The notes: generated from the letters alone by a model not told the origin. Counted from the first letter of the stretch, positions 17,145 to 26,123 are shown. The stretch is 64,000 nt of DNA from an uncultured Lachnospiraceae bacterium (GCA_910588865.1 CAJUSJ010000001.1:59001-123000), one strand, 5' to 3'. Made by a program: numbers and translations.

Positions 17145-17464
17145 TTAGTCGGCAATCCCCACCACAGCTTTTACCCGGCCCGTCTCCATGCTCAAGTATT
17201 CGGTCTGGAGGGCCAACCGCTCCTTGTCGGTTTCCTGCCCTTGTGTATGCTCCAGCTTCCGGTACAGGTCGCTGTGCCCCTTCCCTGCCATATTGATCAT
17301 CCGCTTGACCTCATTTTCCAGCAGAGTGTTGAAGGCGCGCGCCTTGACTTCAGCTATATCAGCTTCAATTCCGCCACATCCATTTTCAGTTCCTGGATGC
17401 TGTTGTCCATGCTTTTCAGCTTGTCCAGGATCATCCCCAGAATCGCGCTGGTTTCTTCGTTCAT
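17145..17464 (-). pseudogene. Small coiled-coil protein gene broken by a -1 frameshift
   Basis: AAGGAGGTAAAAT precedes ATG 17464, which opens MNEETSAILGMILDKLKSMD and a heptad-like helix, but the frame meets TAG after 36 codons. In another frame, from about 17370 the same helical style resumes (EADIAEVKARAFNTLLENEV) and runs to TAA at 17145. Restoring one G near 17371 would join both halves into a protein of about 106 residues. That product would resemble the short coiled-coil proteins often found in clostridia, beginning MNEETNAIL-like. It is either a real loss-of-function change or a sequencing error. It has a good ribosome binding site and lies between the LRR gene and topB. Confidence 0.65.
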
Positions 17465-17574
17465 ATTTTACCTCCTTCGCGTTCTCTGGTGTTGTTAAAA
17501 TGATAACGGTTCAGGTAGGTCCGCGGTTTTTTGGCCCGCTCCCCGGAGGGCACAGCGACCCCGCCTAGTGGTAT

Positions 17575-19533
17575 CTATCTCAGTATCCGCACATCTTCCC
17601 CCGTCTCTATGGTGGTGCTGATAGGGTTCTGGCGGATGTCCAGATATTTCAGGCTTTCCGCCTGGTTGAGGGGGGAGAGTTCGGTCACATAGTTGTTGTT
17701 GATCCCAAGATGGGTCAGGTTCTTTAAGGAGGCGGCAAACTGGATGTTGGTCAGTTGGTTTCCGTCTAAGTACAGCTCCCTTAAGTTGGGATAATTGGCA
17801 AGAAAATCTGTGTGTTCATCTAAGGTCACGTCGTCATACCACAGATCCGTTATGCCTCCTGAGGACTGGACATGGAAATTTTCTTTTAATTTTACTTCCC
17901 GCAGCTCCAGTTTCTGGAGAGAGGGATTTTCCTGAAGCTTTTCAAAATCCAGTTGGAACATACAGTTGTTCAGATACAGCTCTTCCAGGCCGGGATGGTT
18001 CAATACATTGGAGATGTCTCCCAGGATTTCCGTGTTCCGCTGGTAGCCGCCCCAGCCGTTTCCCTGGCTGATGCCGCAGAAATCGAGAAATCTTAAGTTG
18101 GTCATGCTGTCAATAAATCCTGCATCCCTTAGAGGGACCAGGTAAGTCCACGAGGAGTAGCAGGTCAGGCTTTCCAGGTTCGTCAGACTGGAAATGGCGG
18201 CGATCTCATCAAGGTTGCAGCCGTGGATGGACAGCTTCCGGAGATTTCCCATGTTTCTTAAAAACGAGATGGAGATAAAGCCGCTCATGTCCAGGTTCTC
18301 CAGGCCCGTGAGGGCGGATAAGTCAGGGTCATCCTGGGTGGTGCTTTTGTCTATGGTCAGGGAAGTCAGCCCTGTCAGATGACGGATGGGGCTGTAGTCC
18401 TGGACCGAAGCGTTGTCCTCCAGTTTCAGGGAAATCAGCCCTGCCAGACCGGTCACAGGCTCCAGGCTGATGATCTCTGTGCCGGACAGGGAAAGGTGAG
18501 TTAAGCTGGTCAGGGATCTTAAAAAACCCAGGTCTCTGACCGAGGGGGATTCCACCTCCAGTTCCTTAAGTCCTGTGAGGACAGACAGTGCCGAATAGTC
18601 TGTCAGGGGAGCGGGCTCCCCGGTGTTGAAGGGCTCCCGCCGCTCGTCTTCTGTGACAGACAGGGAACTCAAATTTTTAAGAGGCACCAGTTGTTTTAAA
18701 TCCGGCGAAATGATATCTTCCACGGTCAGGGTCTCCAGATTTTCAAAGACGCTTATGCCCTCTAAGCTTTGGGTACCGTCAAGGCTGAGTTCCATAAGCT
18801 GTTTTGGCTCCCCTATCATGTCAGCGATCTGAGCGATCTCAAGGCCAGCGCAGGCCAGTCCTTTTAACTGGGTCAGTTCTTTTAAAGAAACCCCATCCCG
18901 GCAGTTGGTGGCATCCAGTTTTGTGAGACCTGTGAAGAGAGAAAGGTCAGACCAACTCCAGGACTCAGGTTCCAGAGTCACAGCCGCGGCTTGAAAATCA
19001 GGGTCAGAGTAGGGATCTTTAAAGCTGTACTCAATGGTGGCTGACTGGGAACCCGGGGAGATGTTTATGTATTTGATCCTGTCCAAGTCCTCCTGGGTGA
19101 CCAGATCTGCCGATCTGCCGAATATGGCCTTAACGGCGGACCGGCAGAGAGGGCTCATGGAGTTTTCCGTATCTTTTTCCGGGACTCTGTTCTCCCCTCC
19201 TTCCGCTTCCGCGAAGACAGGGGGGGTCTCACGTCTGGGATTCCCAGAGGAAAAACTGTAGGACCGCAGAAGGATACCGGTGACGGATGTCAGAACAACC
19301 AACGCCGTAAAGACTCCTATGGCGGCCGGACTCCTTGCTGGTCCGTTATTTTGGCCAGCGCCTCCGGGCATTGGGGACGCCGCCGGATACTGGTGGATAT
19401 GATAATTGATGGTCTGGTCTTCCTCTACCAGGAACTGGCTTTTGCAGTACTCACAGACCACGATCTTTGGATTATTCTTCATGGGCTCTAATTTTCCGCC
19501 GCAGGAAGGACACTGTAAATTGGTAATCTTCAT
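17575..19533 (-). CDS. Zinc-ribbon, membrane-anchored leucine-rich-repeat protein
   Basis: A 652-residue protein. The N-terminus is a zinc ribbon (CPSCGG at 8-13, CEYCKS at 27-32). One hydrophobic helix follows at about 72-92 (IGVFTALVVLTSVTGILL). Then about 15 leucine-rich repeats of the 22-residue bacterial type fill residues about 190-650, for example LTKLDATN, LKELEVES, LISLKLED and LRELYLDGNQL. The ribbon should be cytoplasmic and the repeats outside. LRR arrays bind proteins or surfaces; the partner is unknown. The gene overlaps the GNAT gene by four bases (ATGA), so the two are translationally coupled within the interrupted his operon. Confidence 0.85.
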   Translation of the reverse strand: MKITNLQCPSCGGKLEPMKNNPKIVVCEYCKSQFLVEEDQTINYHIHQYPAASPMPGGAGQNNGPARSPAAIGVFTALVVLTSVTGILLRSYSFSSGNPRRETPPVFAEAEGGENRVPEKDTENSMSPLCRSAVKAIFGRSADLVTQEDLDRIKYINISPGSQSATIEYSFKDPYSDPDFQAAAVTLEPESWSWSDLSLFTGLTKLDATNCRDGVSLKELTQLKGLACAGLEIAQIADMIGEPKQLMELSLDGTQSLEGISVFENLETLTVEDIISPDLKQLVPLKNLSSLSVTEDERREPFNTGEPAPLTDYSALSVLTGLKELEVESPSVRDLGFLRSLTSLTHLSLSGTEIISLEPVTGLAGLISLKLEDNASVQDYSPIRHLTGLTSLTIDKSTTQDDPDLSALTGLENLDMSGFISISFLRNMGNLRKLSIHGCNLDEIAAISSLTNLESLTCYSSWTYLVPLRDAGFIDSMTNLRFLDFCGISQGNGWGGYQRNTEILGDISNVLNHPGLEELYLNNCMFQLDFEKLQENPSLQKLELREVKLKENFHVQSSGGITDLWYDDVTLDEHTDFLANYPNLRELYLDGNQLTNIQFAASLKNLTHLGINNNYVTELSPLNQAESLKYLDIRQNPISTTIETGEDVRILR

Positions 19534-20096
19534 AACCGTTTCACACTCTTTTCCAAATCCAGTTCCATCTGCCGGTCAAAGGGCTCCTGGCTGGAGTGTC
19601 CCGGATGGATCTCCGCGGCGTCAACGCACCCCTGGGATTCATAAAATCTCTGAGTTTCCAGGGCGGAATGGGCGCTGATATAAAGCTTTTTTGCCCCCCT
19701 GGCCCTGGCCCAGTCAGCCGCCAGCCCAATCAGGTGTTTTCCTATCCCCTTCCCCCTCTGTTCCTGGGATACGTGGAGGGCTGTCAGATCCCGGTACTGG
19801 CCCTGGCTTCCAAAGGGTTTCCCATCCACGGAGGCAAACCCCTTCAGCTTTCCGTCCAGGAAGGCACCAAGGACCACCCCGCCCTGATCCACAGTGTTTT
19901 TCAGACAATCTACAAGGAATTCATAGTCTTTTTCACTCCACTGGTCCAGGAACGGGGCTTCCTTTACGATCCATTGACCCTGAACGTTCCTCAGACATTG
20001 AGTAACGGTCTGGCGGCGGTCAAAATCCTTGAACAGACCCCGGTCCAGATGAGTTTTTTCGATTTCCGTGTATTTAATGGTATTGGATTCTGTCAT
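19530..20096 (-). CDS. GNAT family N-acetyltransferase
   Basis: A 188-residue acetyltransferase starting at ATG 20096 after GTAGGAGAA; the longer reading upstream overlaps hisB and is rejected. The acetyl-CoA loop is seen in QEQRGKGIGKHLIGLA, followed by the helix WARARGAKKLYISAH and ETQRFYESQGC. The substrate is unknown. It lies 13 bases after hisB and overlaps the LRR gene by four bases, so it is read with the his genes. Confidence 0.88.
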   Translation of the reverse strand: MTESNTIKYTEIEKTHLDRGLFKDFDRRQTVTQCLRNVQGQWIVKEAPFLDQWSEKDYEFLVDCLKNTVDQGGVVLGAFLDGKLKGFASVDGKPFGSQGQYRDLTALHVSQEQRGKGIGKHLIGLAADWARARGAKKLYISAHSALETQRFYESQGCVDAAEIHPGHSSQEPFDRQMELDLEKSVKRL

Positions 20097-20109
20097 ACTT
20101 AAAATTCTC

Positions 20110-20700
20110 CTACAAGGTTCCTTTGGTGGAGAGGACGCCTGTGATCCTCTCGTCATACTGGACAGCCTGGTCCAGGGCTTTGGCCAATGCCTTGAAAGCC
20201 CCCTCAATGATGTGGTGGTTGTTAAACCCGTCAAACTGCTTCAGATGAAGGTTCATCTCCCCGCTGTAGGACAAGGCATAGAAGAATTCCCTCGCCATCT
20301 CAGTCTCAAACTCCCCTACCTTCTCCCTGTCAAGCCTTAAGTCCCAGGACAGATAAGGTCGTCCGCACAGATCTAAGGCACAGAGGATCAGGGCGTCATC
20401 CATGGGGAGGATCTTAGAACCATAACGGACAATCCCCCTCTTATCTCCCACCGCCTCTCGGATAGCCCTCCCAAGGACAATGCCTGTGTCCTCTACGGTG
20501 TGGTGGGTATCCACCTCCAAGTCTCCCTCTGTGTGAAGCTCCAGATCAAAAAGTCCATGTCTGGCAAAACCGCAAAGCATGTGGTCAAAAAATCCGATCC
20601 CGGTATGGATATCCGCTTTTCCGCTGCCGTCTAAGTTGAGGCTCAGCCGGATCCTGGTTTCCGCGGTATTTCGTTCAACCCGGGCGGTCCGCTCCTTCAT
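20110..20700 (-). CDS. hisB: Imidazoleglycerol-phosphate dehydratase
   Basis: A 196-residue enzyme (step 6 of histidine synthesis). It starts at ATG 20700 after GGGAGGGATTGAT, almost directly behind the hisD stop. The metal-binding histidine motifs FFDHMLCGFARHG, DTHHTVEDTG and FNNHHIIEGAFKA are complete. It is the monofunctional type with no phosphatase domain, so histidinol-phosphate phosphatase must come from another gene. Confidence 0.95.
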   Translation of the reverse strand: MKERTARVERNTAETRIRLSLNLDGSGKADIHTGIGFFDHMLCGFARHGLFDLELHTEGDLEVDTHHTVEDTGIVLGRAIREAVGDKRGIVRYGSKILPMDDALILCALDLCGRPYLSWDLRLDREKVGEFETEMAREFFYALSYSGEMNLHLKQFDGFNNHHIIEGAFKALAKALDQAVQYDERITGVLSTKGTL

Positions 20701-20701
20701 A

Positions 20702-22006
20702 TCAATCCCTCCCATCCTTTTCAAACCGCGTCTCTATGGAATTGGCGTGGGCGGTCAGGTGCTCTGCCCTGGCAAAAGCGATGATATCCTTGTGGACAGG
20801 TTCTAAAGCCTCTTTGGAGTAGTAGATGATGCTGGACTTTTTGATAAAATCGTCTACCCCCAGGGGTGAGAAGAACTTGGCTGTCCCATTGGTGGGGAGG
20901 ACATGGTTGGGTCCCGCGAAATAATCACCCAAAGGTTCCGAGCTGTACTCGCCAATAAAGATAGCCCCCGCGTTCTGGATCTTTGTCATCACCTCGAAAG
21001 GATTTCTGGTGACGATCTCCAAATGCTCTGAGGCAATGGCGTTGGCGGTGTCGATGGCCTCCTCCATGGTATTGGCCACCAGGATATACCCGTAATTCTC
21101 AAGAGATTTTTCCAGAATGTCTTTTCTGGACAGCTGCTGAACAAAACGTTCTGCCTCAAGGGATACCTGTCTGGCAAGCTCCGGGCTGGTGGTTACCAAT
21201 ATGGCGGAGGCAAGCTCGTCGTGTTCCGCCTGGGACAGGAGATCCGCTGCCACAAAGCGGGGATTGGCTGTGTCATCCGCGAGAACCAGGATCTCGCTGG
21301 GGCCGGCGATGCTGTCAATGCTCACATGGCCGTAGACAGCCTTTTTTGCCAGAGCCACAAAAATATTACCGGGCCCCACGATCTTGTTGACCCTGGGGAT
21401 GGACTCAGTGCCAAATGCCAGGGCGGCGACGGCCTGAGCTCCGCCGACCTTGTACACTTCCGTAGCCCCCGCGAGATGGGCGGCGGTCAGAGTTACTGGG
21501 TCCACTTTTCCGTCTTTTCCGGGAGGAGTCACCATAACGATCCTCTTGACCCCTGCCACCTCCGCTGGGATGATATTCATGAGAACCGAAGACGGATAGG
21601 CGGCCTTTCCGCCGGGAACATAGACTCCCACGCTCTCCAGGGCCGTAATCTTCTGACCAAGGATGGTTCCGTTTGGCTGACTGTCAAACCAGCTTTGACG
21701 AACCTGCATCTGATGGTATCTCCGGATATTCTTCATGGCTTTTTCCATGACCGCGATAAGCTCCTGGTCCACACCCTTTTGGGCCTCTTCGATCTCCGCC
21801 TCTGTGACCCGGATGGTGTGTTTGTCTATCCGGACTTTGTCGAATTTTTGGGTGTAGGCAAAAACTGCCTCATCTTTTCTTGCCTTTACCGCCTCCACGA
21901 TCTCCTGTACCGCGGCCCCGTAGCTGTCATAATTGTTGGGATCCCGCTTTAAAAGGTCTGACAGGATATTGTCTCTGGTGGTATGGTCTAACTTGATGAT
22001 CCTCAT
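20702..22006 (-). CDS. hisD: Histidinol dehydrogenase
   Basis: A 434-residue zinc- and NAD-dependent enzyme catalysing the last two oxidations to histidine. It has PGGKAAYPSSVLMN, VGGAQAVAALAFGTES, KIVGPGNIFVA, the zinc-site QAEHDELASAILVT, and the late GPNHVLPTNGTAKF with the catalytic histidine. Its start overlaps the hisG stop by four bases (ATGA). Confidence 0.96.
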   Translation of the reverse strand: MRIIKLDHTTRDNILSDLLKRDPNNYDSYGAAVQEIVEAVKARKDEAVFAYTQKFDKVRIDKHTIRVTEAEIEEAQKGVDQELIAVMEKAMKNIRRYHQMQVRQSWFDSQPNGTILGQKITALESVGVYVPGGKAAYPSSVLMNIIPAEVAGVKRIVMVTPPGKDGKVDPVTLTAAHLAGATEVYKVGGAQAVAALAFGTESIPRVNKIVGPGNIFVALAKKAVYGHVSIDSIAGPSEILVLADDTANPRFVAADLLSQAEHDELASAILVTTSPELARQVSLEAERFVQQLSRKDILEKSLENYGYILVANTMEEAIDTANAIASEHLEIVTRNPFEVMTKIQNAGAIFIGEYSSEPLGDYFAGPNHVLPTNGTAKFFSPLGVDDFIKKSSIIYYSKEALEPVHKDIIAFARAEHLTAHANSIETRFEKDGRD

Positions 22007-22653
22007 GGCTGCTCCTCCTGAAGTACGGTTTTTAAATCTCTGATCAATCTGGTTACCCGCTCATTTTCCCTTTTCATGCTCACCTGGTTGACAATGACCC
22101 TGGCGGACAGGGAGCAGATCTCCTCCAGCACGGTAAGGCCGTTTTCCCGAAGGGTGGATCCGGTCTCCACAATGTCCACGATGACCTCCGAAAGTCCCAC
22201 CAGCGGCGCCAGCTCAATGGAACCGTTCAGCTTGATGATCTCCACGGTCTGGTGCTTTTTGTTGTAAAAATAGTCTTTGGCTATGCCTGGATATTTTGTG
22301 GCCACCCGGATAAGCTCGTGGTGTTTTAGAAGCTCCCTGGCAGATTCCGGTCCGCAGACACACATGCGGCATCTTCCGAATCCTAAGTCTATGACCTCAT
22401 AGAGTTTCCGCCCTTCCTCCAGAATGGTGTCCTTGCCGCAGATGCCGATGTCAGCGGCCCCGTATTCCACATAGGTGGGAACATCGTTGGCTTTGGCCAG
22501 GAAAAAACGCGCGCCCAGTTCCTCATTAACAAAAATCAGTTTTCTCGAGCTTTTGTCCTTCATCTCCTCACAGGTGATTCCCACCTGTTCTAAAAGCTCA
22601 AGAGTCCTGTAGGCAAGACGCCCCTTGGTCAGAGCGATGGTCAAATATCTCAT
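22003..22653 (-). CDS. hisG: ATP phosphoribosyltransferase, short form
   Basis: A 216-residue catalytic subunit for the first, committed step of histidine synthesis. It starts at ATG 22653 with AAGGAGG upstream. It is the short type lacking the C-terminal regulatory domain, so it needs HisZ, whose gene overlaps it by four bases. Motifs: LTKGRL at the N-terminus, YVEYGAADIGICGKD, and the PRPP-binding VDIVETGSTLRENGL. Confidence 0.96.
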   Translation of the reverse strand: MRYLTIALTKGRLAYRTLELLEQVGITCEEMKDKSSRKLIFVNEELGARFFLAKANDVPTYVEYGAADIGICGKDTILEEGRKLYEVIDLGFGRCRMCVCGPESARELLKHHELIRVATKYPGIAKDYFYNKKHQTVEIIKLNGSIELAPLVGLSEVIVDIVETGSTLRENGLTVLEEICSLSARVIVNQVSMKRENERVTRLIRDLKTVLQEEQP

Positions 22654-23876
22654 AGGGCACCTCCTTCCAAAAGACTGACAATGCTTTTGTCCTCTTTCAG
22701 CCACAGGGCCTGCTGAAATTCCTTTCTCAGGGCAAAATTTTTGTATTCTGTCAGGCTGATTTTAGAGGACTTTCTTATGAGGACAGTCTTTTTTTGCTGA
22801 TTTCTCAGTTCCCGGGCCATTTTCACGGCCTGTTCCTGAACCCTGGGGTCATAGAGAACCATGGCCGCCGTCGGTTCCGCGGCTATCTCCACCTTCTGCC
22901 TGGCAAGGGCCAGCATCAGCTGGTCGATGATAATGGCGAACCCTACCGCTGGGACATCTTTGCCAAACTGAACAAGTAGTTTGTCGTAGCGGCCGCCGTT
23001 GACAATGTATTCCCCGGTGCCATAGGTGTAGGCCTTGAAGATGATACCGGTGTAATACTGATATTTGCTGAGCATACCAAGGTCATAGGACACGTAATCC
23101 GCCAGCCCATAAGATTCCAGGATGGCCTGTATCTTCTCCAGCCGCTCAATGGCTTTTCTGGAACGTTCATTTGTCACCATGGCTTTCACCTGCCCTAACT
23201 GGTCCAGGGTTCCAAACAGCTCAGGAAGCCGAAGAAACATGGTGCCCAGGGAGTCGGATATGCGCTGTCTGGAGATCAGTTCCTCCACTCCGAAATAATT
23301 TTTATTTTCGATCAGTTCCCGCAGGGTTTCCCGGGTCTCCTGATCCATTCCGGCCTCTTCGGTCAGGCCTCTGAAAAATTCCACCTGTCCCAGTTCCACC
23401 TGAAACTCCTTAAGGCCAGAAGCCTTCAGGGCTTCAATGACCATGGCAATCACCTCAGCGTCAGCTGTGCTGGCGTCGTCCCCGATCAGTTCAACGCCTG
23501 TCTGCGTGATCTCCTTTTGGCGTCCCTGGTAGCTGGAATTGTTGGTGAAGGTTCTCTCCCGGTAGCAGAGCCTTACAGGAACGGTCTCCTCGAAGAAATA
23601 TTTTCCCACACAGCGGGCAATGGCCGGGGTCATATCAGGCCGCAGCACCAGGGTGTTGTTATCCCGGTCAAAAAATTTAAACATTTCCTGGGAAGTTACG
23701 CTTCCCCTCTCTTTATTAAAAATATCAAAATACTCAAAGGTTGGAGTCTCAATATCCTCATAGCCGTACAGGTGGAAAATATGGCTGATCTTTTCCTGTA
23801 TTGCCAGTTTCCTGGCGCACTCTCTGTCATAGATATCCCGGACTCCTTCCGGAGTATGTAGTAAACTTGCCGCCAT
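22650..23876 (-). CDS. hisZ: ATP phosphoribosyltransferase regulatory subunit
   Basis: A 408-residue histidyl-tRNA-synthetase-like protein. I start it at ATG 23876, after AGGAGACCACT; the longer reading uses TTG and has no ribosome binding site. The N-terminus LHTPEGVRDIYDRE and class II motifs (RPDMTPAIAR, YQGRQKEITQTG) are present, but it lacks the C-terminal anticodon-binding domain, which separates HisZ from HisS. It makes the octameric complex with HisG and mediates histidine feedback. Confidence 0.93.
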   Translation of the reverse strand: MAASLLHTPEGVRDIYDRECARKLAIQEKISHIFHLYGYEDIETPTFEYFDIFNKERGSVTSQEMFKFFDRDNNTLVLRPDMTPAIARCVGKYFFEETVPVRLCYRERTFTNNSSYQGRQKEITQTGVELIGDDASTADAEVIAMVIEALKASGLKEFQVELGQVEFFRGLTEEAGMDQETRETLRELIENKNYFGVEELISRQRISDSLGTMFLRLPELFGTLDQLGQVKAMVTNERSRKAIERLEKIQAILESYGLADYVSYDLGMLSKYQYYTGIIFKAYTYGTGEYIVNGGRYDKLLVQFGKDVPAVGFAIIIDQLMLALARQKVEIAAEPTAAMVLYDPRVQEQAVKMARELRNQQKKTVLIRKSSKISLTEYKNFALRKEFQQALWLKEDKSIVSLLEGGAL

Positions 23877-23910
23877 AGTGGTCTCCTGTCTTTCCAATGA
23901 TGATCATAAA

Positions 23911-23940
23911 TGAAAAAGGGCCGCTGTCTTACGGAACCCT
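23911..23940 (-). terminator. Terminator or attenuator between ptsH and hisZ
   Basis: AGGG-TT-CCG pairs with CGG-CCCT across an 8-base loop (23917-23940), followed by TTTTTCATTT on the minus strand. It closes the ptsH transcript. Only about 35 bp separate it from the hisZ start and no convincing promoter fits there, so his expression may rely on read-through, which would make this an attenuator. Confidence 0.6.
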
Positions 23941-23981
23941 CTCCGCGCCACAGCAACCCCTAAATTTGTTCAAATCAAAGA

Positions 23982-24248
23982 TTACATCTCTCCCAGACCG
24001 CTCTCGATCGCCTTGGAGATGGTCTCCATGGCATCTGCCTCGTCCTCGCCGTCACAGATCAGATTGATCTCGGTTCCGCACTTGATACCAGCCGCCATAA
24101 CGTTGAGAACGCTCTTGGCAATGACTCTCTTCTCGCCGCACTCAATGATAACGTCGCATTTGAACTTCATGGCTGTCTGGGATAAAACCCCCGCTGGTCT
24201 TAAATGAAGACCTGATGGATTCACTACAGTTAATGTCTTTGAAAGCAT
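23982..24248 (-). CDS. ptsH: HPr phosphocarrier protein
   Basis: An 88-residue HPr. The active-site histidine is in SGLHLRPAGVLSQ, and the regulatory serine is in AKSVLNVMAAGIKCG, the site HPr kinase uses in Firmicutes. Having His rather than Gln argues against Crh. It carries phosphate from enzyme I to sugar permeases and, when Ser-phosphorylated, serves catabolite control. It has its own promoter and a terminator; ptsI is not in the window. Confidence 0.92.
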   Translation of the reverse strand: MLSKTLTVVNPSGLHLRPAGVLSQTAMKFKCDVIIECGEKRVIAKSVLNVMAAGIKCGTEINLICDGEDEADAMETISKAIESGLGEM

Positions 24249-24296
24249 AATATCATTCTCCTTCTTATCCTTATTTTTGATACAACCCTCACCTAA

Positions 24297-24325
24297 ATTT
24301 TAGTACAATTTACCAGCGATGTCAA
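24297..24325 (-). promoter_or_regulatory. Promoter of ptsH
   Basis: A perfect TTGACA (24320-24325) and TAAAAT (24297-24302) are separated by 17 bp, about 50 bp before ptsH. The -35 box overlaps the end of queH, so the promoter is embedded in the upstream gene. Confidence 0.8.
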
Positions 24326-24933
24326 GTACGAATAGAGTATATACAGCCACAATAATTCTGACGGTAGAGACCGTACTCCCTGGAAAGCTCCAGGGAACGT
24401 TTGTAGCCATCCCGCTTTTTGAAATCAGAAGGAAGGTAGGGAACCTGGTACTCCCGGGCCAGGCGCTCTCCTATGGCATTGATCTTCTGGGCTGATTTCA
24501 GGGGACTGATGGTGAGTGTTGTGGTAAAAAAGTCACAGCCAGTCTTTTTTGCCATCTGTGCCGCCTGGCGCAGGCGAAGCTCATAACACCGCTCACATCT
24601 CGCGCCGCCCTCTGGTTCCCGCTCGAGACCTTTAACCTCCCTGTAGAATTCCACGGGCTCATAGGTTCCTTTTACCATGACAACTCTGTGAGGAAAAGGC
24701 ATCTGCTCAATCAGCCGGGCCTCCTCCTCTTCCCGGGTCCGATATTCCTGGGGCGGATAGATATTGGGATTATAGTACAACAGCGTTATCTCAAAATATT
24801 CTGACAGGTATTCCAGCACATAGCTGCTACATGGCCCGCAGCAGCTGTGAAGCAGGAGCTTGGGAACTCTGCCCGCTCTCTCCAAATCCCTCAGAATACA
24901 GTCAAGTTCTCTCTGATAATTTCTCTGATTCAT
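24322..24933 (-). CDS. queH: Epoxyqueuosine reductase QueH
   Basis: A 203-residue protein for the last step of queuosine formation in tRNA. It carries the CC and CxC cysteine motifs of the family (LHSCCGPCSSY, ARCERCYELR, YCGCIYS) that bind an iron-sulfur cluster and metal. ATG 24933 is chosen over a TTG nine bases upstream; no strong ribosome binding site is seen for either, so it may be translated by coupling to rpoD, which ends at 24945. Confidence 0.92.
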   Translation of the reverse strand: MNQRNYQRELDCILRDLERAGRVPKLLLHSCCGPCSSYVLEYLSEYFEITLLYYNPNIYPPQEYRTREEEEARLIEQMPFPHRVVMVKGTYEPVEFYREVKGLEREPEGGARCERCYELRLRQAAQMAKKTGCDFFTTTLTISPLKSAQKINAIGERLAREYQVPYLPSDFKKRDGYKRSLELSREYGLYRQNYCGCIYSIRT

Positions 24934-24944
24934 GGCCGACAACT

Positions 24945-26075
24945 TTACAGGAAATCCCTGATCCGCTTGCTTCTCACGGGATTTCTCAGTTTTCTTAAGG
25001 CCTTGGCCTCGATCTGACGGATCCTCTCCCTGGTCACGTTGAAGGCCTTGCCCACCTCCTCAAGAGTGCGGGGATGTCCATCTTCCAGGCCGAAGCGCAG
25101 AACGATCACCTGCCGCTCTCTCTCCTTCAAATCACCAAGAAGAGCGTCGATGTGTTCCTTGAGCATGACGGACTCCACATTGCCCTCAGGAGTCAGAACA
25201 TTGTTGTCTGCCACGAAATCGCCTAAATTGGAATCATCCTCCTCTCCTATGGGGGTTTCAAGGGAGGCCGGTTCTCTGGCGATCTGCATGATCTCCATGA
25301 CCTTGTCTTCTGACATCTCCAGGGCTTCGGCAAGCTCCGCTACCGACGGCTCATAGCCCAGCTCCAGAGTCAGCTTCCGCTGCATCTTGGACATCTTATT
25401 AATTGTCTCCACCATATGCACCGGAACCCGAATGGTCCTGGCCTGATCGGCCAGAGCCCTGGTTACTGACTGACGGATCCACCAGGTCGCATATGTACTT
25501 AGTTTGTATCCTTTTGCGTAATCGAACTTCTCCACACCTTTAATCAGCCCTAAGTTCCCCTCCTGAACCAGATCCAGGAAACTCATGCCTCTTCCGGTAT
25601 AGCGCTTGGCGATGCTGACTACCAGCCTTAAGTTGGCCTCGATCAGCCGGTCTTTGGCCTGTTCGTCGCCATCTGCCTTTCTCTTGGCCAGCTCCAGTTC
25701 TTCATCGGCAGTCAAAAGCGGCACAGTGCCAATCTCTTTCAGATACATGCGGACTGGATCCTCGGTTCCGATTCCCTCCAGCAGGTCAATGGCATCCAGA
25801 TCAATGTCTTCTTCGTCGGAATCCTTCATAAAGCTGTCATCTATGTCATCATCCATCAGAAGAGGCTCCTCTGCCAGGATGCTGTCGTCAATAACAGGGA
25901 TTACGTCGATTCCTCTCTTCTCCAAATAGGAGTAGATCTGCTCCATCTGTTCCGTGGAAAGATCGTCGCCAGTAAAAAAGTTGTTGATCTCCGTCACATC
26001 CAGCGCATTGTGCTTTCCCTTCGCAACTTCTACAAGTTTGCCCAGTTTTTCTAAAAAGATATTTTTTTCCACCAA
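24945..26075 (-). CDS. rpoD: Primary RNA polymerase sigma factor
   Basis: A 376-residue housekeeping sigma-70. Region 1.2 to 2 (DPVRMYLKEIGTVPLL, SFLDLVQEGNLGLIKG, TWWIRQSVTRALADQ), region 3 (HMVETINKM) and region 4 (HPRTLEEVGKAFNVTRERIR) are complete. The start is TTG 26075 or GTG 26072, both behind AAAGGGCG; no ATG fits the frame. It has its own promoter. dnaG, the usual partner, is not adjacent; the upstream gene is a lipid kinase. Confidence 0.96.
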   Translation of the reverse strand: MVEKNIFLEKLGKLVEVAKGKHNALDVTEINNFFTGDDLSTEQMEQIYSYLEKRGIDVIPVIDDSILAEEPLLMDDDIDDSFMKDSDEEDIDLDAIDLLEGIGTEDPVRMYLKEIGTVPLLTADEELELAKRKADGDEQAKDRLIEANLRLVVSIAKRYTGRGMSFLDLVQEGNLGLIKGVEKFDYAKGYKLSTYATWWIRQSVTRALADQARTIRVPVHMVETINKMSKMQRKLTLELGYEPSVAELAEALEMSEDKVMEIMQIAREPASLETPIGEEDDSNLGDFVADNNVLTPEGNVESVMLKEHIDALLGDLKERERQVIVLRFGLEDGHPRTLEEVGKAFNVTRERIRQIEAKALRKLRNPVRSKRIRDFL

Positions 26076-26123
26076 ACAACGCCCTTTCGTCCATGGTTTC
26101 TGATATTACTATATAACTAATTT

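Noticed and set aside
23877..23981. A T-box leader before hisZ
   Set aside because: No AGGGTGGNACCGCG-type antiterminator or specifier loop is present; only a short terminator-like hairpin is seen.
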